Counted from the stretch's first letter, positions 9,220 through 18,588 are shown. The stretch: DNA of 25,258 nucleotides from Cymbomonas tetramitiformis (GCA_001247695.2 LGRX02015204.1:1-25258); one strand, 5' to 3'. Notes: a model not told the origin generated them from the sequence alone. Numbers and translations are program-made.

Positions 9220-9954
9220 GATTCCCGCATAATATTGCGGGATATATCCGCCCTCGCAAGGTCATGCACCCACAAAAAAACTGACTTGGGTGAAATTTGC
9301 CATCAAGATTTTGTATATAGATGGAACCTCATTGCCGCGCACAAGGCAGACATTAATATGTATCGATGATGTTAAGCATTCTAAAAATCATTTGATAGGT
9401 ATATATGATGACTGCAACGTGACAGGGGGTAAAACGGTTAAATGTATATGTTGTCAGGCATCTAGAACTTTACACTTGGCTAGAAATACAATGATAAAAT
9501 CGACCTTATAATCAGGGTTTCGGAGCCAAACCCAAAAGTCACATATCTGCGCAGTGTAATATGAAGTTGCCAACATGCAAAATGTGGTAAGCATGATCGG
9601 GTATAGTGTTAGGATAACATTTTACTGCCTGACGGGATGATTCAGCTCGAAATTCAATTGGATAAAAATATTTGAGTGACATGCCATGTTTTTGAATGCC
9701 CTCCAAAGGTTGAAACTCAAAAATGATAGGGTGCATGCTACAAATGCATTGGATATCGTGAGTATATGAACATATACTGTATATGGCATATGCTCCCACT
9801 TAGTTTAGGTCCTATAGATGCTAAAACTCGGAGGATAGTCAATATAGGTACCACAAAAAAATGGTTAAAAAAATCCCCGCAAAGCCGGTTCTTGTGGGAG
9901 GACCGAACGCGATTTGGGTCCTCCCACAAGGACCGCCGGGCAGTAGCCATATAT
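9220..9954. other. no supported gene; AT-rich DNA with inverted repeats
   Basis: Contains a small palindrome TCCCGCATAATATTGCGGGA (about 9225-9245), the strong hairpin listed separately at 9891-9930, and AT-rich flanks. If E3 keeps a 3' LTR, its body should lie at about 9829-9954, but this sequence does not match the E3 5' LTR beyond the first ~35 bases. Confidence 0.5.
9891..9930. other. 14-bp perfect stem, 12-nt loop hairpin
   Basis: CTTGTGGGAGGACC (9891-9904) pairs with GGTCCTCCCACAAG (9917-9930). CCGG sequences on both flanks extend the stem after small internal loops. It sits where E3's 3' LTR would be expected, so it may be a fold-back insertion or part of a different LTR subfamily. 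Confidence 0.85.
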
Positions 9955-9989
9955 ATATAGGAATGACAGTCGGGGCGCCACTTCCAGCA
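9955..9989 (-). repeat. candidate start of the E3 3' LTR
   Basis: Read on the minus strand, TGCTGGAAGTGGCGCCCCGA then CTGTCATTCCTATA. It differs from the E3 5' LTR start only at two transition sites, then identity ends abruptly at the TATA. It could be E3's own LTR truncated or interrupted, or the LTR of a related element. Confidence 0.6.
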
Positions 9990-10391
9990 CACCACCTCGG
10001 GTGGTGACAGGCAAACTAGGTGGTCATGGAACTGAAAACAAACACCTACTCGGCTTCGGTGGAAATAAGCATCCTACAGGAGGACTTGTCCCGTTTCTGT
10101 CAGGGGTGACTCCTGAAACTAGCAGTCACCAGTCAGTGGGGCATAATGCAGAATACATACAACGTTGTATACAGTTAACCCTTAAACCGTTTCCTGGGTC
10201 ATATATGACCCAAGGGTACCTAAAATTGATTTATGAAGCCGTCTAAAATCCAAAAATGCTTTTGAAAACAGTGTTGAAAAGGTCTCCCTTATGCGCATCA
10301 AACTGCGTGCCCAATGTCCCTCAAAACTGTCGCATGCTTCTAAGCTCGAATGATGAAGAGTGTGAAAATCGTTTGACACAACACACGGTTA
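9990..10391. other. internal, non-coding part of E3 left of the E1 insertion
   Basis: No plausible coding sequence. It contains a hairpin CACCACC-TCG-GGTGGTG (9990-10006) immediately upstream, in the minus direction, of the candidate 3' LTR, and a palindromic GGGTCATATATGACCC (10197-10212). By position it is the 3' untranslated part of E3. Confidence 0.5.
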
Positions 10392-10396
10392 TGGTT
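10392..10396. repeat. E1 target-site duplication, left copy (TGGTT)
   Basis: Matches TGGTT directly after the right LTR end at 13964-13968. Confidence 0.85.
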
Positions 10397-10651
10397 TGCT
10401 GAAATCTGTATAGGCAGCCCTGACTGGGAGTCCCGGTGCAGGCCCCTATGACAGATCCCTAGGACCAACACCGGACTACTGACTGATCTGTAGGTTCGTA
10501 CTGTGACACACGCTGTGTCACAGGTAGGCTAGACTCCGAGACCGTCCGAGACCGTTCCGGGTATATCTAGCTTAGGGTTTATTTATCTTATACAGTTTAT
10601 CCACACGAGTACGGGACTTTCTGATATCTAGTGTACTTGGATATTCCGGTA
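10397..10651 (+). repeat. E1 5' LTR
   Basis: Starts TGCTGAAATCTG and ends ATATTCCGGTA. It contains a stem-loop CTGTGACACA-CGC-TGTGTCACAG (10501-10523) and a GC-rich fold CCTGACTGGGAGTCCCGGT. The sequence just after the LTR begins GGTCGTGG, not the usual TGG primer-binding site. Confidence 0.95.
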
Positions 10652-10691
10652 GGTCGTGGCCCCATCCACGTTTTCATTCCACTTGCTATCT

Positions 10692-10710
10692 TGGCCATGA
10701 TTGGCTAAGC
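10692..10710 (+). promoter_or_regulatory. conserved leader motif (TGGCCATGATTGGCTAAGC) of the E1-E3 family
   Basis: The same core occurs on the minus strand in E3 (21051-21067, TGGCCATGATTGGCTAA) and as CACATGAGTGGCTAAGCC in E2 (15071-15089), in each case about 46-51 nt after the 5' LTR. It is non-coding. A role in priming, dimerisation or packaging is inference from position only. Confidence 0.6.
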
Positions 10711-11050
10711 AGCCGCTTGAAGAGGTGGTGCGCACTTGCGCGTTTGGGTGCGACTAGGATTTGGACATGATTTTACGGTAGACGTCTTTTGCGGCTGCGA
10801 GTCATGGGCACCGCGCGTTGCTATTGCTCGGTTGTGGCAATGTTCATTTGCGTTGTTCTGCCTGCACTGATCCCGCTGGCGTTACGTATTTTGGGCTGGT
10901 GCTCCGGACGCCTTCGACCACATCGACATTTGCAAGTGCCCCACGCTCTTTTCGCCGCTCCGCACGTTCTGCCGTTACGTCTTCGCTCCATTTCCGCCAC
11001 AACACCCGAACGTGCTACCGCGCATCATCTTTTCTCTGGCTTTCAGAAGT

Positions 11051-13381
11051 ATGGCTACATCTACACGAGCTCGCAAACGCCTATTGAGGGACTCCGACTT
11101 GGACGCCTCTATACGGCTTTTGGATGCGGTTCGGGACACTCCGACCGCTAGCACTCCACCTGTGGTGCCCCCTAATCCTTCCAGCAACTCCGACACCGCT
11201 GTCGCGTTGCGGAAGCACCTAGTCGACCAACATGCCACGGTTGACGCGGTGTACAAGGGGCGCTTACATCGGGCTTGGGCCAAGGGTATCCGCGAGGATA
11301 TCCTTGGTTCCAAGAAACATCATTATCGTGGTACTGACGACACCGACCGCCTCTCCGAGTTGGTGGTGCAGCTTCGGACCGAGTTTGAGTCCGCTGGGCT
11401 GGACTTGGCCCCCTTTGACCTCGACGACCCCACCTCTCTGGTTATCGAGAAGGTTAATGGGCTTCTCTACGACGTGTTGGCCCTCGTCGTGGAGCGCAAC
11501 TCCGTGGCGGACACCTGGCTTCGCGGTACGGACTCCTCGGCTGACCGAGATGGAAGTCGTGCTCTTATCGACATCATCAAGGGGAGCGTGCCGACGGCCC
11601 TACGTGAGAGCCACCAGCAGGAGCACGCGGCGTTGCGTTATCCCGCAGGCGTTGACCCGCAGCCGATCTTGGCTCGTGAGCATCGTCTGGTGCGGGATAA
11701 CCGCGCTCCTGACTGGCAGCCAACCGACGAGACCCGCAAGTTGTCGCTCTACAACCGCCTCGACCCGATCTTCTACGCTGCAGTGAAGGTGCGGTACCCG
11801 CTTGCGGGTGACCTCGGCGGGGTGACTCTCCGCTCGCTCCAGGCGCTCGTCGTGGCCATCTTTCAGGCCTGGGCGCAGTCGGACGATGGGGCGGCAGTGC
11901 GTGAGAAGCAGACACTGGGGGCGGGCGGTAAGCCCTCTGCGCTTATCACGTCGTCTGAGTACGCCGTTCTGCTCGACGAGATCGCCGCCTTGAAGGCGCT
12001 CGTGCAAGGCAATCGCACGGGCGCGGTTCAGCGACAGCCGCAGCCGCAGCCGCGCGGTAAGCAGCATCCGCGAGGCCATCGGGTGGGTGTGCACCCGGCA
12101 CCGTCTGTGGGGTTTGACAGGGACAGCATGAAGGCCAAGCCCCTTTGCCACCGTTGCCGCAAGGCGGGCAAGGGGGACGCCTATCACGCGTACCGCGACT
12201 GCCCTCTTGGTGGGCGCCAGCATTCGTCGGCCACGGCAGCGGCCTTCTGCATTCCTATTGAGGAGGAGGATGCGGAGGGTCTCCACACCCTGGCACTTGT
12301 GCAGGTCTTCCAGGAGGCTGCGGATGATGGTCCGGAGGCCTTTGCCCGTGCGGCGTCGGCTAACGGTCCTCCCGCTGTGCTTTCCGCGGGCGGGATTGGC
12401 GGCATCGACGTGTCGGCCTACGGCTTCAGCGTGCCGCCTCCGCCTTCTGGCGGGACCGACGACGAGGACATCTTGCGGCGGCTTGATGCCCTCACCTCTG
12501 AGGTTCAGGCCGCCCAAGAAAAAGTACATTACACCCACGCGTCCTTTGTTCCTGGGAGTGCGGTTGAGGAGCATGCATCGGCTCTGGTGTGTGGCCCTGC
12601 CGCTGCGGCGGGGATCACACCGGAGGGGCAGGTTCCGGCAGGTGGTGCGGCGGCATCGGTGTCCGCCGTGCCGGCCCCTGCTATGCCTGTTTCGCAGGTG
12701 AAGGATGTACAGCCCGCGCCAACTCAATCGGCGCGGGTGACCACCACGGGGGCGACATGCGGTGAGTTCGGAGGCTTCGTGCAGACGGTGAATCGCGCCG
12801 CCGTCCACCCGTCTGACCTGACAGACTATGACACGGACGACTACGAGGATTACGCCGACGGTACTTTCGCGGTGAAGCCGCGAGCTCCGTCCGGTGCTAT
12901 CGGGTGCGGTGTGCCGCCTTTCGGCTTTGGCACGCCGGCGGTCGGCGCTCTCGCCGTGCTTTCCCTCTTCTGCATTTCTTTTGCAGGTGTAGCTGTTTCG
13001 GCATCCACAGCTTCTGCTGTGTCGGCATGTGCACCGGCTACGGAGGTGCCTTCGCCTGGTGGTGATCTCGATTGGCAAGCTCCGTCATTTTGCTCTACAA
13101 ATGATTTTGTTGACTCGGTGATGCCGGCTCAGGGTCTCTTGTTGACTGACGATGTGCCACAGCTTCAGCCGCCCGAGCCTCCTGACAGCCTGAGCTTTTT
13201 AACATTTCAGGATTTAGCTCAAGCGGATTTGGGTTTCGGCATGGCATTTTATTACGGCATGGCCTTACATGAGAGCGGTCCTCTTGATGCGGAGCACTAT
13301 TATGGAGCTGGTTACTTTACTTCCTATTATGGGATGGACTTCCGTGAGGCCACCGCTGACTACTTTGGTACTGTCGATTGA
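11051..13381 (+). CDS. E1 Gag-like protein, intact, 776 aa
   Basis: ATG 11051 (MATSTRARKR) is preferred over an upstream in-frame GTG because the E3 gag also starts at an ATG about 390 nt after its LTR. Residues about 1-60 are basic then Pro/Ser-rich. Residues about 70-330 are helical and capsid-like, with DILGSKKHHYRG and FDLDDPTSL motifs that align with E2 and E3. A Gln/Pro/Arg linker precedes a zinc knuckle at about 365-385 (CX2CX9HX4C, ending RDCPLGG). Residues about 390-590 are Ala/Pro-rich and low in complexity. An acidic patch (YDTDDYEDYADG) lies at about 593-604. A hydrophobic segment at about 629-653 (AVGALAVLSLFCISFAGVAV) is predicted to span a membrane. The last ~50 residues are rich in Tyr, Phe and Gly. 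No enzymatic domain is present. It probably forms particles that package element RNA; the helix suggests membrane attachment. Confidence 0.85.
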   Translation: MATSTRARKRLLRDSDLDASIRLLDAVRDTPTASTPPVVPPNPSSNSDTAVALRKHLVDQHATVDAVYKGRLHRAWAKGIREDILGSKKHHYRGTDDTDRLSELVVQLRTEFESAGLDLAPFDLDDPTSLVIEKVNGLLYDVLALVVERNSVADTWLRGTDSSADRDGSRALIDIIKGSVPTALRESHQQEHAALRYPAGVDPQPILAREHRLVRDNRAPDWQPTDETRKLSLYNRLDPIFYAAVKVRYPLAGDLGGVTLRSLQALVVAIFQAWAQSDDGAAVREKQTLGAGGKPSALITSSEYAVLLDEIAALKALVQGNRTGAVQRQPQPQPRGKQHPRGHRVGVHPAPSVGFDRDSMKAKPLCHRCRKAGKGDAYHAYRDCPLGGRQHSSATAAAFCIPIEEEDAEGLHTLALVQVFQEAADDGPEAFARAASANGPPAVLSAGGIGGIDVSAYGFSVPPPPSGGTDDEDILRRLDALTSEVQAAQEKVHYTHASFVPGSAVEEHASALVCGPAAAAGITPEGQVPAGGAAASVSAVPAPAMPVSQVKDVQPAPTQSARVTTTGATCGEFGGFVQTVNRAAVHPSDLTDYDTDDYEDYADGTFAVKPRAPSGAIGCGVPPFGFGTPAVGALAVLSLFCISFAGVAVSASTASAVSACAPATEVPSPGGDLDWQAPSFCSTNDFVDSVMPAQGLLLTDDVPQLQPPEPPDSLSFLTFQDLAQADLGFGMAFYYGMALHESGPLDAEHYYGAGYFTSYYGMDFREATADYFGTVD

Positions 13382-13684
13382 CTTCTTGCTCACTCTGGAG
13401 GCACACCAACATGGTGGTGTGCAGAACTCCTGTGACCTCAAAGACTTCTTCAATCTGGTTTATGTTTTGCTTTGACTACTTTACAATCTTCAAGCTGACT
13501 TGCTAGCACGGTTCCTTTCACTTGTTTAGCGGTGCCTTAATTGCCCGTATGCTTTTGTTCACGTGCTACCTAGAGGTTTCCAATTTGTGTATCAGAATAG
13601 CACAGTTGGATTGGCAGTTAGACTTGTCACCTAGCTCCTGCCCTAACACTAACAGCCTTACATTTTCTGACTCTCCTAGCCAGT

Positions 13685-13709
13685 CACCACCCACAGTGTT
13701 GGGGTGGTG
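13685..13709 (+). promoter_or_regulatory. polypurine-like tract in a hairpin, next to the E1 3' LTR
   Basis: CACCACCC (13685-13692) can pair with GGGTGGTG (13702-13709), whose last base adjoins the 3' LTR. A G-rich tract at this place is the usual primer site for plus-strand DNA synthesis; here it is imperfect and folded. Equivalent pairs occur in E2 and at the E3 candidate end. Confidence 0.6.
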
Positions 13710-13963
13710 TGCTGAAATCTGTATAGGCAGCCCTGACTGGGAGTCCCGGTCAGGCCCCTATGACAGATCCCTAGGACCAACACTGGACTACTGACTGATC
13801 TGTAGGTTCGTACTGTGACACACGCTGTGTCACAGGTAGGCTAGACTCCGAGACCGTCCGAGACCGTTCCGGGTATATCTAGCTTAGGGTTTATTTATCT
13901 GATACAGTTTATCCACACGAGTACGGGACTTTCTGATATCTAGTGTACTTGGATATTCCGGTA
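13710..13963 (+). repeat. E1 3' LTR
   Basis: 254 bp, about 99% identical to the 5' LTR: one missing G in CCGGTGCAGG, C to T in ACACCGG, and T to G in TCTTATAC. It is followed by TGGTT (13964-13968). Confidence 0.95.
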
Positions 13964-13968
13964 TGGTT
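13964..13968. repeat. E1 target-site duplication, right copy (TGGTT)
   Basis: Pairs with 10392-10396. Confidence 0.85.
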
Positions 13969-14345
13969 TGCGCGTATAAATACGCATGCTCAATCCTATT
14001 TAGTTCACGTTACATTTTCAACACATAGCTAGGCGTTATGCAAAACATGCTAGGGTCATGATTAGGGTTTACACGGGGCAGTGGATACGCATTCAGCGCC
14101 GCAATGCGTGAGATATACATTCATTGGTGACATCGCATTTCACTCGATGCTCAATTTTGAACAATGCAGTACGATGCGCCTTTGAAATACGTTTCAAGTG
14201 GTATGCTCAAAACGCAATTCGGCCTTCGTATGCGGCGGGTATATGGAAAACACTGACTTCAACCAAAACCAAAAATAGTTATGACGGTTTAGGGGTTAAA
14301 ACCCTAAACTAAGCCCATCTTGGGGCAACCCGGACCAACAGCATC
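13969..14345. other. internal, non-coding part of E3 between the E1 and E2 insertions
   Basis: AT-richer than the gag regions, with no supported ORF. It contains an inverted telomere-like pair GTTTAGGG ... CCCTAAAC (14287-14309) and several dispersed ATGC-containing short repeats. By position it is 3' untranslated sequence of E3. Confidence 0.5.
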
Positions 14346-14835
14346 TCAAACCCGAGGCAGGCTAATCTCGATCCCGTCAGCTCTAGCCACTTCCACAGCG
14401 CCCGGGAGAGCCGGTACCACTGTTACAGCAACGCCTAGGAGAGCTGGCACCACTGCCTTCCGAAACATAGCCGGTGTCTGCACTGCCTGAGAAATCATGC
14501 GTGGAGCAAAATGAGAAAGTGCCGATGTTGTTGTAGTCAGTTGCGCCGTGTGCAACCAGCCGGGTCCTGCGCTCGATTGAAGATGGTCCACCCTCGCCCT
14601 CCTCGTCCGAGGCGGGTGGGGTATAATCCGGTGACGGCAGCTCACTGTGCGTTGGCGATGGTGGAGCACCACCCGCCGGCGAGGGCGGCATCGGAAGGGT
14701 CGGAGCAGCCACAGGTGGCTGCGAGGAACCTGGGTCCCAAACCTAGCCAGGGCGCCGCCCATGCAAGTTGTGCGGTACCACCCCGCCGGCTGCCAATACT
14801 GGAACGATGGGATCGCCGCGGGTGTCAGCACACCA
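14346..14835 (-). pseudogene. 3' part of the E3 gag, left of the E2 insertion
   Basis: Joining the flanks of E2 with one GCACC copy removed gives an uninterrupted minus-strand frame across the junction (GGA|GVLTPAAIPSFQYWQ). The frame then appears to shift near 14715 into a more protein-like reading with PSPAGG repeats, an acidic patch (SDEEGEGG) and FSFCSTHDFSGS, ending in a stop at 14383. FCSTHDF resembles FCSTNDF in the E1 Gag tail and PTHDLS earlier in E3 gag, so this is Gag-tail sequence or a duplicated tail unit. It is non-functional because of the insertion and frameshift. Confidence 0.5.
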
Positions 14836-14840
14836 GCACC
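14836..14840. repeat. E2 target-site duplication, left copy (GCACC)
   Basis: Matches GCACC at 18589-18593, which is found only once the MITE inside the 3' LTR is recognised. Confidence 0.8.
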
Positions 14841-15034
14841 TGCTAGATGTGACACCCCGAGTGTGTCACAGTCCTATGCCTGTACTAGTACTCTGTACAT
14901 TACGGGTGTCACAGGTTCAGGGTTTCCGGCTTAAGCGGAGCTTTGGTTAATATAACTGACTTCTTGTGTTATCTTAAGTGTAAGCATCGTCTGAGCTGTT
15001 TCCACAATATATAGTTACCACTATATATCTAAAA
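14841..15034 (+). repeat. E2 5' LTR
   Basis: Starts TGCTAGATGTGACACC, ends ACTATATATCTAAAA (CTAACA in the other copy, giving a canonical TG...CA). It carries a TGTGACAC/GTGTCACA stem near its start. GGTTATGG follows, comparable with GGTCGTGG after the E1 LTR and GGTTTGGA after the E3 LTR. Confidence 0.92.
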
Positions 15035-15427
15035 GGTTATGGTGCGCCAGGCACCTTCCACTACTTTTGATCACATGAGTGGCTAAGCCACTCCGCTTGG
15101 TGGGGCGTTGGGGGCCCAATTTGATGTCGTGATGTTTCGCAGTTGCGGTTGAGAGCAAGTTACGGGCGGATTATTTTTGGACTCGCTGCAGCGTGCGCCT
15201 ACCTGGGATTATTTGTATTGTCCGCGCTGGATTTCATTCGACTGGAACTTGATCAATTTTTGTCGTGAGACTCCTTGGCCGACGCGTTTCGATCTTTACA
15301 ATTTCACAGTTGCGGCTTCCTTATATATCCGTTCCGGGACTACATTCTGCGCTCTCAACTCATCGCGTTTACGTATTCTCCGACATCGCCCCTCTATCCC
15401 GACGCTACCACCTACAGGATTTGCATC

Positions 15428-17742
15428 ATGAGTGTATCTTCTCACGTTATGCCTCCCTTGGGGGCTCACAAAGTCACAATCGTATTCGCCTAGACACCAT
15501 TTTTTCACGAGACGTCGGGTCTCGTTACAGACCGACGCCGAATTCGCCCGGAGTTGCCCTCACCGCTCCGCGGACCGGACTCGCGCTACTGCTGTTTTAA
15601 ATTCATCTTGGGACATCGACATCATCAAGAGGATTTCTCGCGACGCCTTGGGCTCCAAGGACGACACCTTTCGTGGGAATGAAACCAACCACAACACTCT
15701 CTGGACGTCTATCGTCAAGTCTTTACATCACGCGTTCGAGCAGAAGGACCCCAACAGCACCGCTCTTTTTGATCTGGCAGATGCGACGAAAGAGGTGAAC
15801 GCCATCTACAATGGTATCCTCTTTTCGACTTTGACATCGTTGGCATCACCACATTCGACGGCACGACGTTGGGTGGAAGCCTCGGGACGGGCTTCACCTC
15901 GGGATGGCAAGCGTGCTATTCGCGAGGTCACCAAGAGGTCAATTCCTCGTGTGGTTCGACCTCTTGGACACTACGAGGAGCGTTGCTCCATCTTCTTCGA
16001 CTCCAAGAAGGACCCCGACCCGTTAATTCAAGATTTTGACGCCTGTTTAACTGCGATTGGGAATAATGGAGCTTCTGTGCCTCTGGACGACATGATCGCC
16101 AAGAAGCAGCTGCTGGCGTCCCTCGACACCGACTTCTACGACAAGGCCATCACACCGCTTCGTTTGGACGTTGAGTTGGCCAAGGTCGAGCTCGAGGACA
16201 TCTTCGCGCACATCCTTGAGGTTTGGGAAGCGAACGCCGGCCGCATCAAGCAGCACGTGCCCTTCGTTGACAAGTCCAATATTCTTTACGCTGGCCTACC
16301 GTCCGACGTGCGACGTCGACGTCAAGACCCTCATCAAGGACTTTCAGTTTCTCATCGACGCCGCCAACAAGGTCCTTGCCTCGCTCTCCGACGAGAATGC
16401 GAACGACGAGCCGACGACGAGATGGCCGGCTCCGCCTACGGGCAAGCCTACGGGCAAGCCAGTTGGCACCCCAGGTGTTTCCCCCTTCCTCCTGGCGTGA
16501 CCGTCAGAACCGTCGAGCAGATGGGAAGTTTCACGGACGTCAACGACAACACCGCTTTGCCGCTTCGCCCCTCGCCAAGGGCAGCAATTGGCAACAGCAA
16601 CATGGGCGCCGCGACAACAAACACTTCGGCATGCACTCCGTCTCCTTTCACGTCGTCTCCAAGGCTTTTGTGCCGGAGTGTGTCCGTTGCCCTCCAGGTT
16701 TTTGGCATGACTCCGCCAATTGTCCCACCGCCGACATCGAGTGCGACAAGTGCGTAATTGAGCAAGCCGACGACGCCGATGGCCTCGTGTCCGCCTTCCA
16801 GACCGCTTTCGACGCTGGGGACGACACGGCCTTTGCTCGACTTTGTGCTCAACATGATCACCCGTAAGTTCGGCAGGGCGAGGAGCCTTTCACGTTCTCC
16901 GAGAAGATTGACGTGGGCCTTCGGGCGCAGTACGCAGAATTGACGCCCTCCCAACCCTCTCTCCTTGCTACCCGCGTGCACGAGGCACGCACAGCTCTCC
17001 GCGAGCTTAAGCAAGTGGCTGGTGGTGCCGAGTCGACATCTCAGCACTTTCCGATGGTGCATTTCGGCTCAGCCACGCCCGCCGTGATCGACGAGGACAC
17101 CGTAGAGCCTGAGCCGCGGGTGACAATCAAGCACGACGAGGACGCGGTCCTCCACCCGAAGCAGTTCATCGACAGCGAACCCCCCTTCGAACAGTCTTTC
17201 ATGGACAACATGTCTGTGAAGTTGGGCTTCTTCGAGCCCGAGCCAGAGGTTTCTGCTAATTCCTTTACCCCCTGCCTCCGTACATTTCTTCCACGCATGA
17301 TTCAGCTAGCGTGGCTGACTCGGAGTCCGACGGCGAGGACTTGCATGATGCCGTCCCACCCCCCGCTCCACGGGTTGGTGGTATACGGAAACCGTCAATT
17401 GGTACTTTTCTCACGGCAGCAACACTACCGGCACTATTTCTCTGTGTGGGTATGGCCTTAATCGACACCGTCACCGCCTCTGCACTTTGTGACGTGGAAA
17501 TTGCTCCACGGTCGGTGGTGTACGGACAGTACTCTGCTTATCAGAACTGCGCAGTGGACTACTTCACTGCCCCCGCCCTTCTGGACACTGGACCAGCTGA
17601 CTACACCGACACCTTCAGTCTGGACTCTGGTTTCCTGGACTCTGACTGTTTCGGCATCTACAGTCTGGTATTTGAGTTTGAAAACTACAATGCCAACAAC
17701 TTATGTGAACTCTACTCTGTGGACCACTTCCGAGGTGGCTAG
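15428..17742 (+). pseudogene. E2 Gag-like gene, multiply frameshifted
   Basis: ATG 15428 lies at the position expected from E1 and E3, but its frame stops at 15493. Homology continues in another frame (about 15600-16290: DALGSKDDTFRG, FDLADATKEV, DGKRAIREV), then a second (about 16290-16497), a third (about 16500-16867, with the zinc knuckle CX2CX5HX4C beginning CVRC, then a stop at 16867), again downstream to about 17300, and a last frame (about 17311-17742). The last part has an acidic patch (DSESDGEDL), a hydrophobic segment (FLTAATLPALFLCVGMALI) and a tail rich in Tyr, Phe and Asp. At least four frame changes show it is dead, yet the domain order matches E1 exactly. Confidence 0.75.
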
Positions 17743-18125
17743 AGTTGCTTTAGAAACACTAGTACAGTAAACACTCGATTTTAAGAAAACAGGAATTTTA
17801 GGTCAGCCTAGCAACTTTCTTATTTATACAGAGATCTTAAATATGGAGTGTTATGTGTTAAATATTGTGAAGAAATCAAAAAAGCTGGCCACTTTCTTAT
17901 TGGCGGGTTTTCTTATTACTGAGTGATTACTGTAGCACAACTAGATATGTATGACAGGCAAAGCAACCTTCAGTGTGTAGTGCTAGCTCGTAGAGATGGG
18001 ACCGCCCTGGCCAAGAGCACAGGCCCCCGCTAGAAATTTGTTTCCACCGCTTGAGATGGTGTGTTTCCCCTGACAAATCTGCCTGCTCCACCCTAACTCT
18101 TCCTCCGTAATAGTACAGGGTGGTG
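17743..18125. other. E2 3' untranslated region
   Basis: No coding sequence. CCACCCT (18088-18094) and AGGGTGG (18117-18123) form an inverted pair just before the 3' LTR, as in E1. Confidence 0.7.
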
Positions 18126-18310
18126 TGCTGGATGTGACACCCCGAGTGGGCCACAGTCCTATGTATGTACTAGTACTCTGTACAGTACGGGTGCCACAGG
18201 TTTAGGGTTTCCGGCTTAAGCCGAGCTTTGGTTAATATAACTGACTTCTTGTGTTATCTTAAGAGTAAGCATCGTCTGAGCTGTTTCCACAATATATAGT
18301 TACCACTATA
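18126..18310 (+). repeat. E2 3' LTR, main part (interrupted by a MITE)
   Basis: 185 bp matching the 5' LTR from TGCTGGATGTGACACC to CCACTATA. The last nine bases, TATCTAACA, lie beyond the MITE at 18580-18588. Without that insertion the LTR would end in CA and be followed by the GCACC target copy. Confidence 0.9.
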
Positions 18311-18577
18311 TCAAGGTATGGTTTGCTGGAGGTCAACATTAGCATACAAATTTGCAGATCTAGATCTCGAGATATATGTGTTTTTAGTTGGTGCTTAAGT
18401 ATGGTTAAGTATGGGAGATCGCGGAACGGTATCGACCATAACTTCTTCATGCCTTAACCACTTGACTCCCCGAAGTGCATAATAATATGTTTAGACAGGT
18501 TCAGCCAACCTATTTATCAAATAAAAATATTTGAAAATTTTTATGCTAATGTTGACCTCCAGCAAACCATACCTTGA
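18311..18577. mobile_element. 267-bp MITE with 36-bp perfect terminal inverted repeats
   Basis: The left end TCAAGGTATGGTTTGCTGGA... (18311-18346) is the exact reverse complement of 18542-18577. TA flanks both sides (18309-18310, 18578-18579), and comparison with the intact E2 5' LTR shows exactly 2 bp were duplicated. TA duplication is the habit of Tc1/mariner-type elements. The interior is AT-rich and has no transposase. It is the youngest event in this part of the stack relative to E2. Confidence 0.93.
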
Positions 18578-18588
18578 TATATCTAACA

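Larger units (their letters stand above)
10397..13963 (+). mobile_element. E1: young, gag-only LTR retroelement (TR-GAG-like)
   Basis: Direct LTRs of 255 and 254 bp (10397-10651, 13710-13963) bound one long ORF. They differ by two substitutions and one 1-bp indel. The element is flanked by TGGTT at 10392-10396 and 13964-13968, a 5-bp target duplication typical of integrase-mediated LTR insertion. A 400-nt leader precedes the gag ORF. There are 328 nt between the stop and the 3' LTR. No protease, reverse transcriptase, RNase H or integrase is encoded, so it needs enzymes from another element. It sits in opposite orientation inside E3. High LTR identity plus an undamaged ORF point to recent insertion. 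Confidence 0.92.
14841..18588 (+). mobile_element. E2: gag-only LTR retroelement inserted in E3 gag
   Basis: LTRs of 194 bp each (14841-15034; 18126-18310 plus 18580-18588 once a MITE and its TA duplication are removed) differ at 11 positions. Target duplication is GCACC. The leader to the gag ATG is 393 nt. The internal gag is frameshifted. No pol sequence is seen. It is the same architecture as E1 but from a different subfamily, and older by LTR divergence. Confidence 0.9.

Noticed and set aside
9290..9511. Plus-strand ORF of 73 codons with several cysteines
   Set aside because: GTG start, AT-rich sequence, no recognisable motif; the Cys spacing does not match a zinc-binding domain.
11600..13078. 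Long minus-strand ORF (492 codons) opposite the E1 gag
   Set aside because: An antisense shadow of GC-rich coding sequence, rich in Arg/His/Gly without domains. The plus-strand gag aligns with two other elements.
13082..13381. A protease or reverse transcriptase domain hidden in the Gag tails
   Set aside because: No DTG/DSG catalytic triad in a plausible context and no YxDD motif in E1 or E2. A DTG in the E3 left fragment lacks the surrounding pattern.
10391..18325. TATGGTTTGCTG shared by the E1 left junction and the MITE terminal repeat
   Set aside because: At E1 it arises from the target site (TATGGTT) meeting the LTR start (TGCTG), so the match with the MITE end is probably coincidence.
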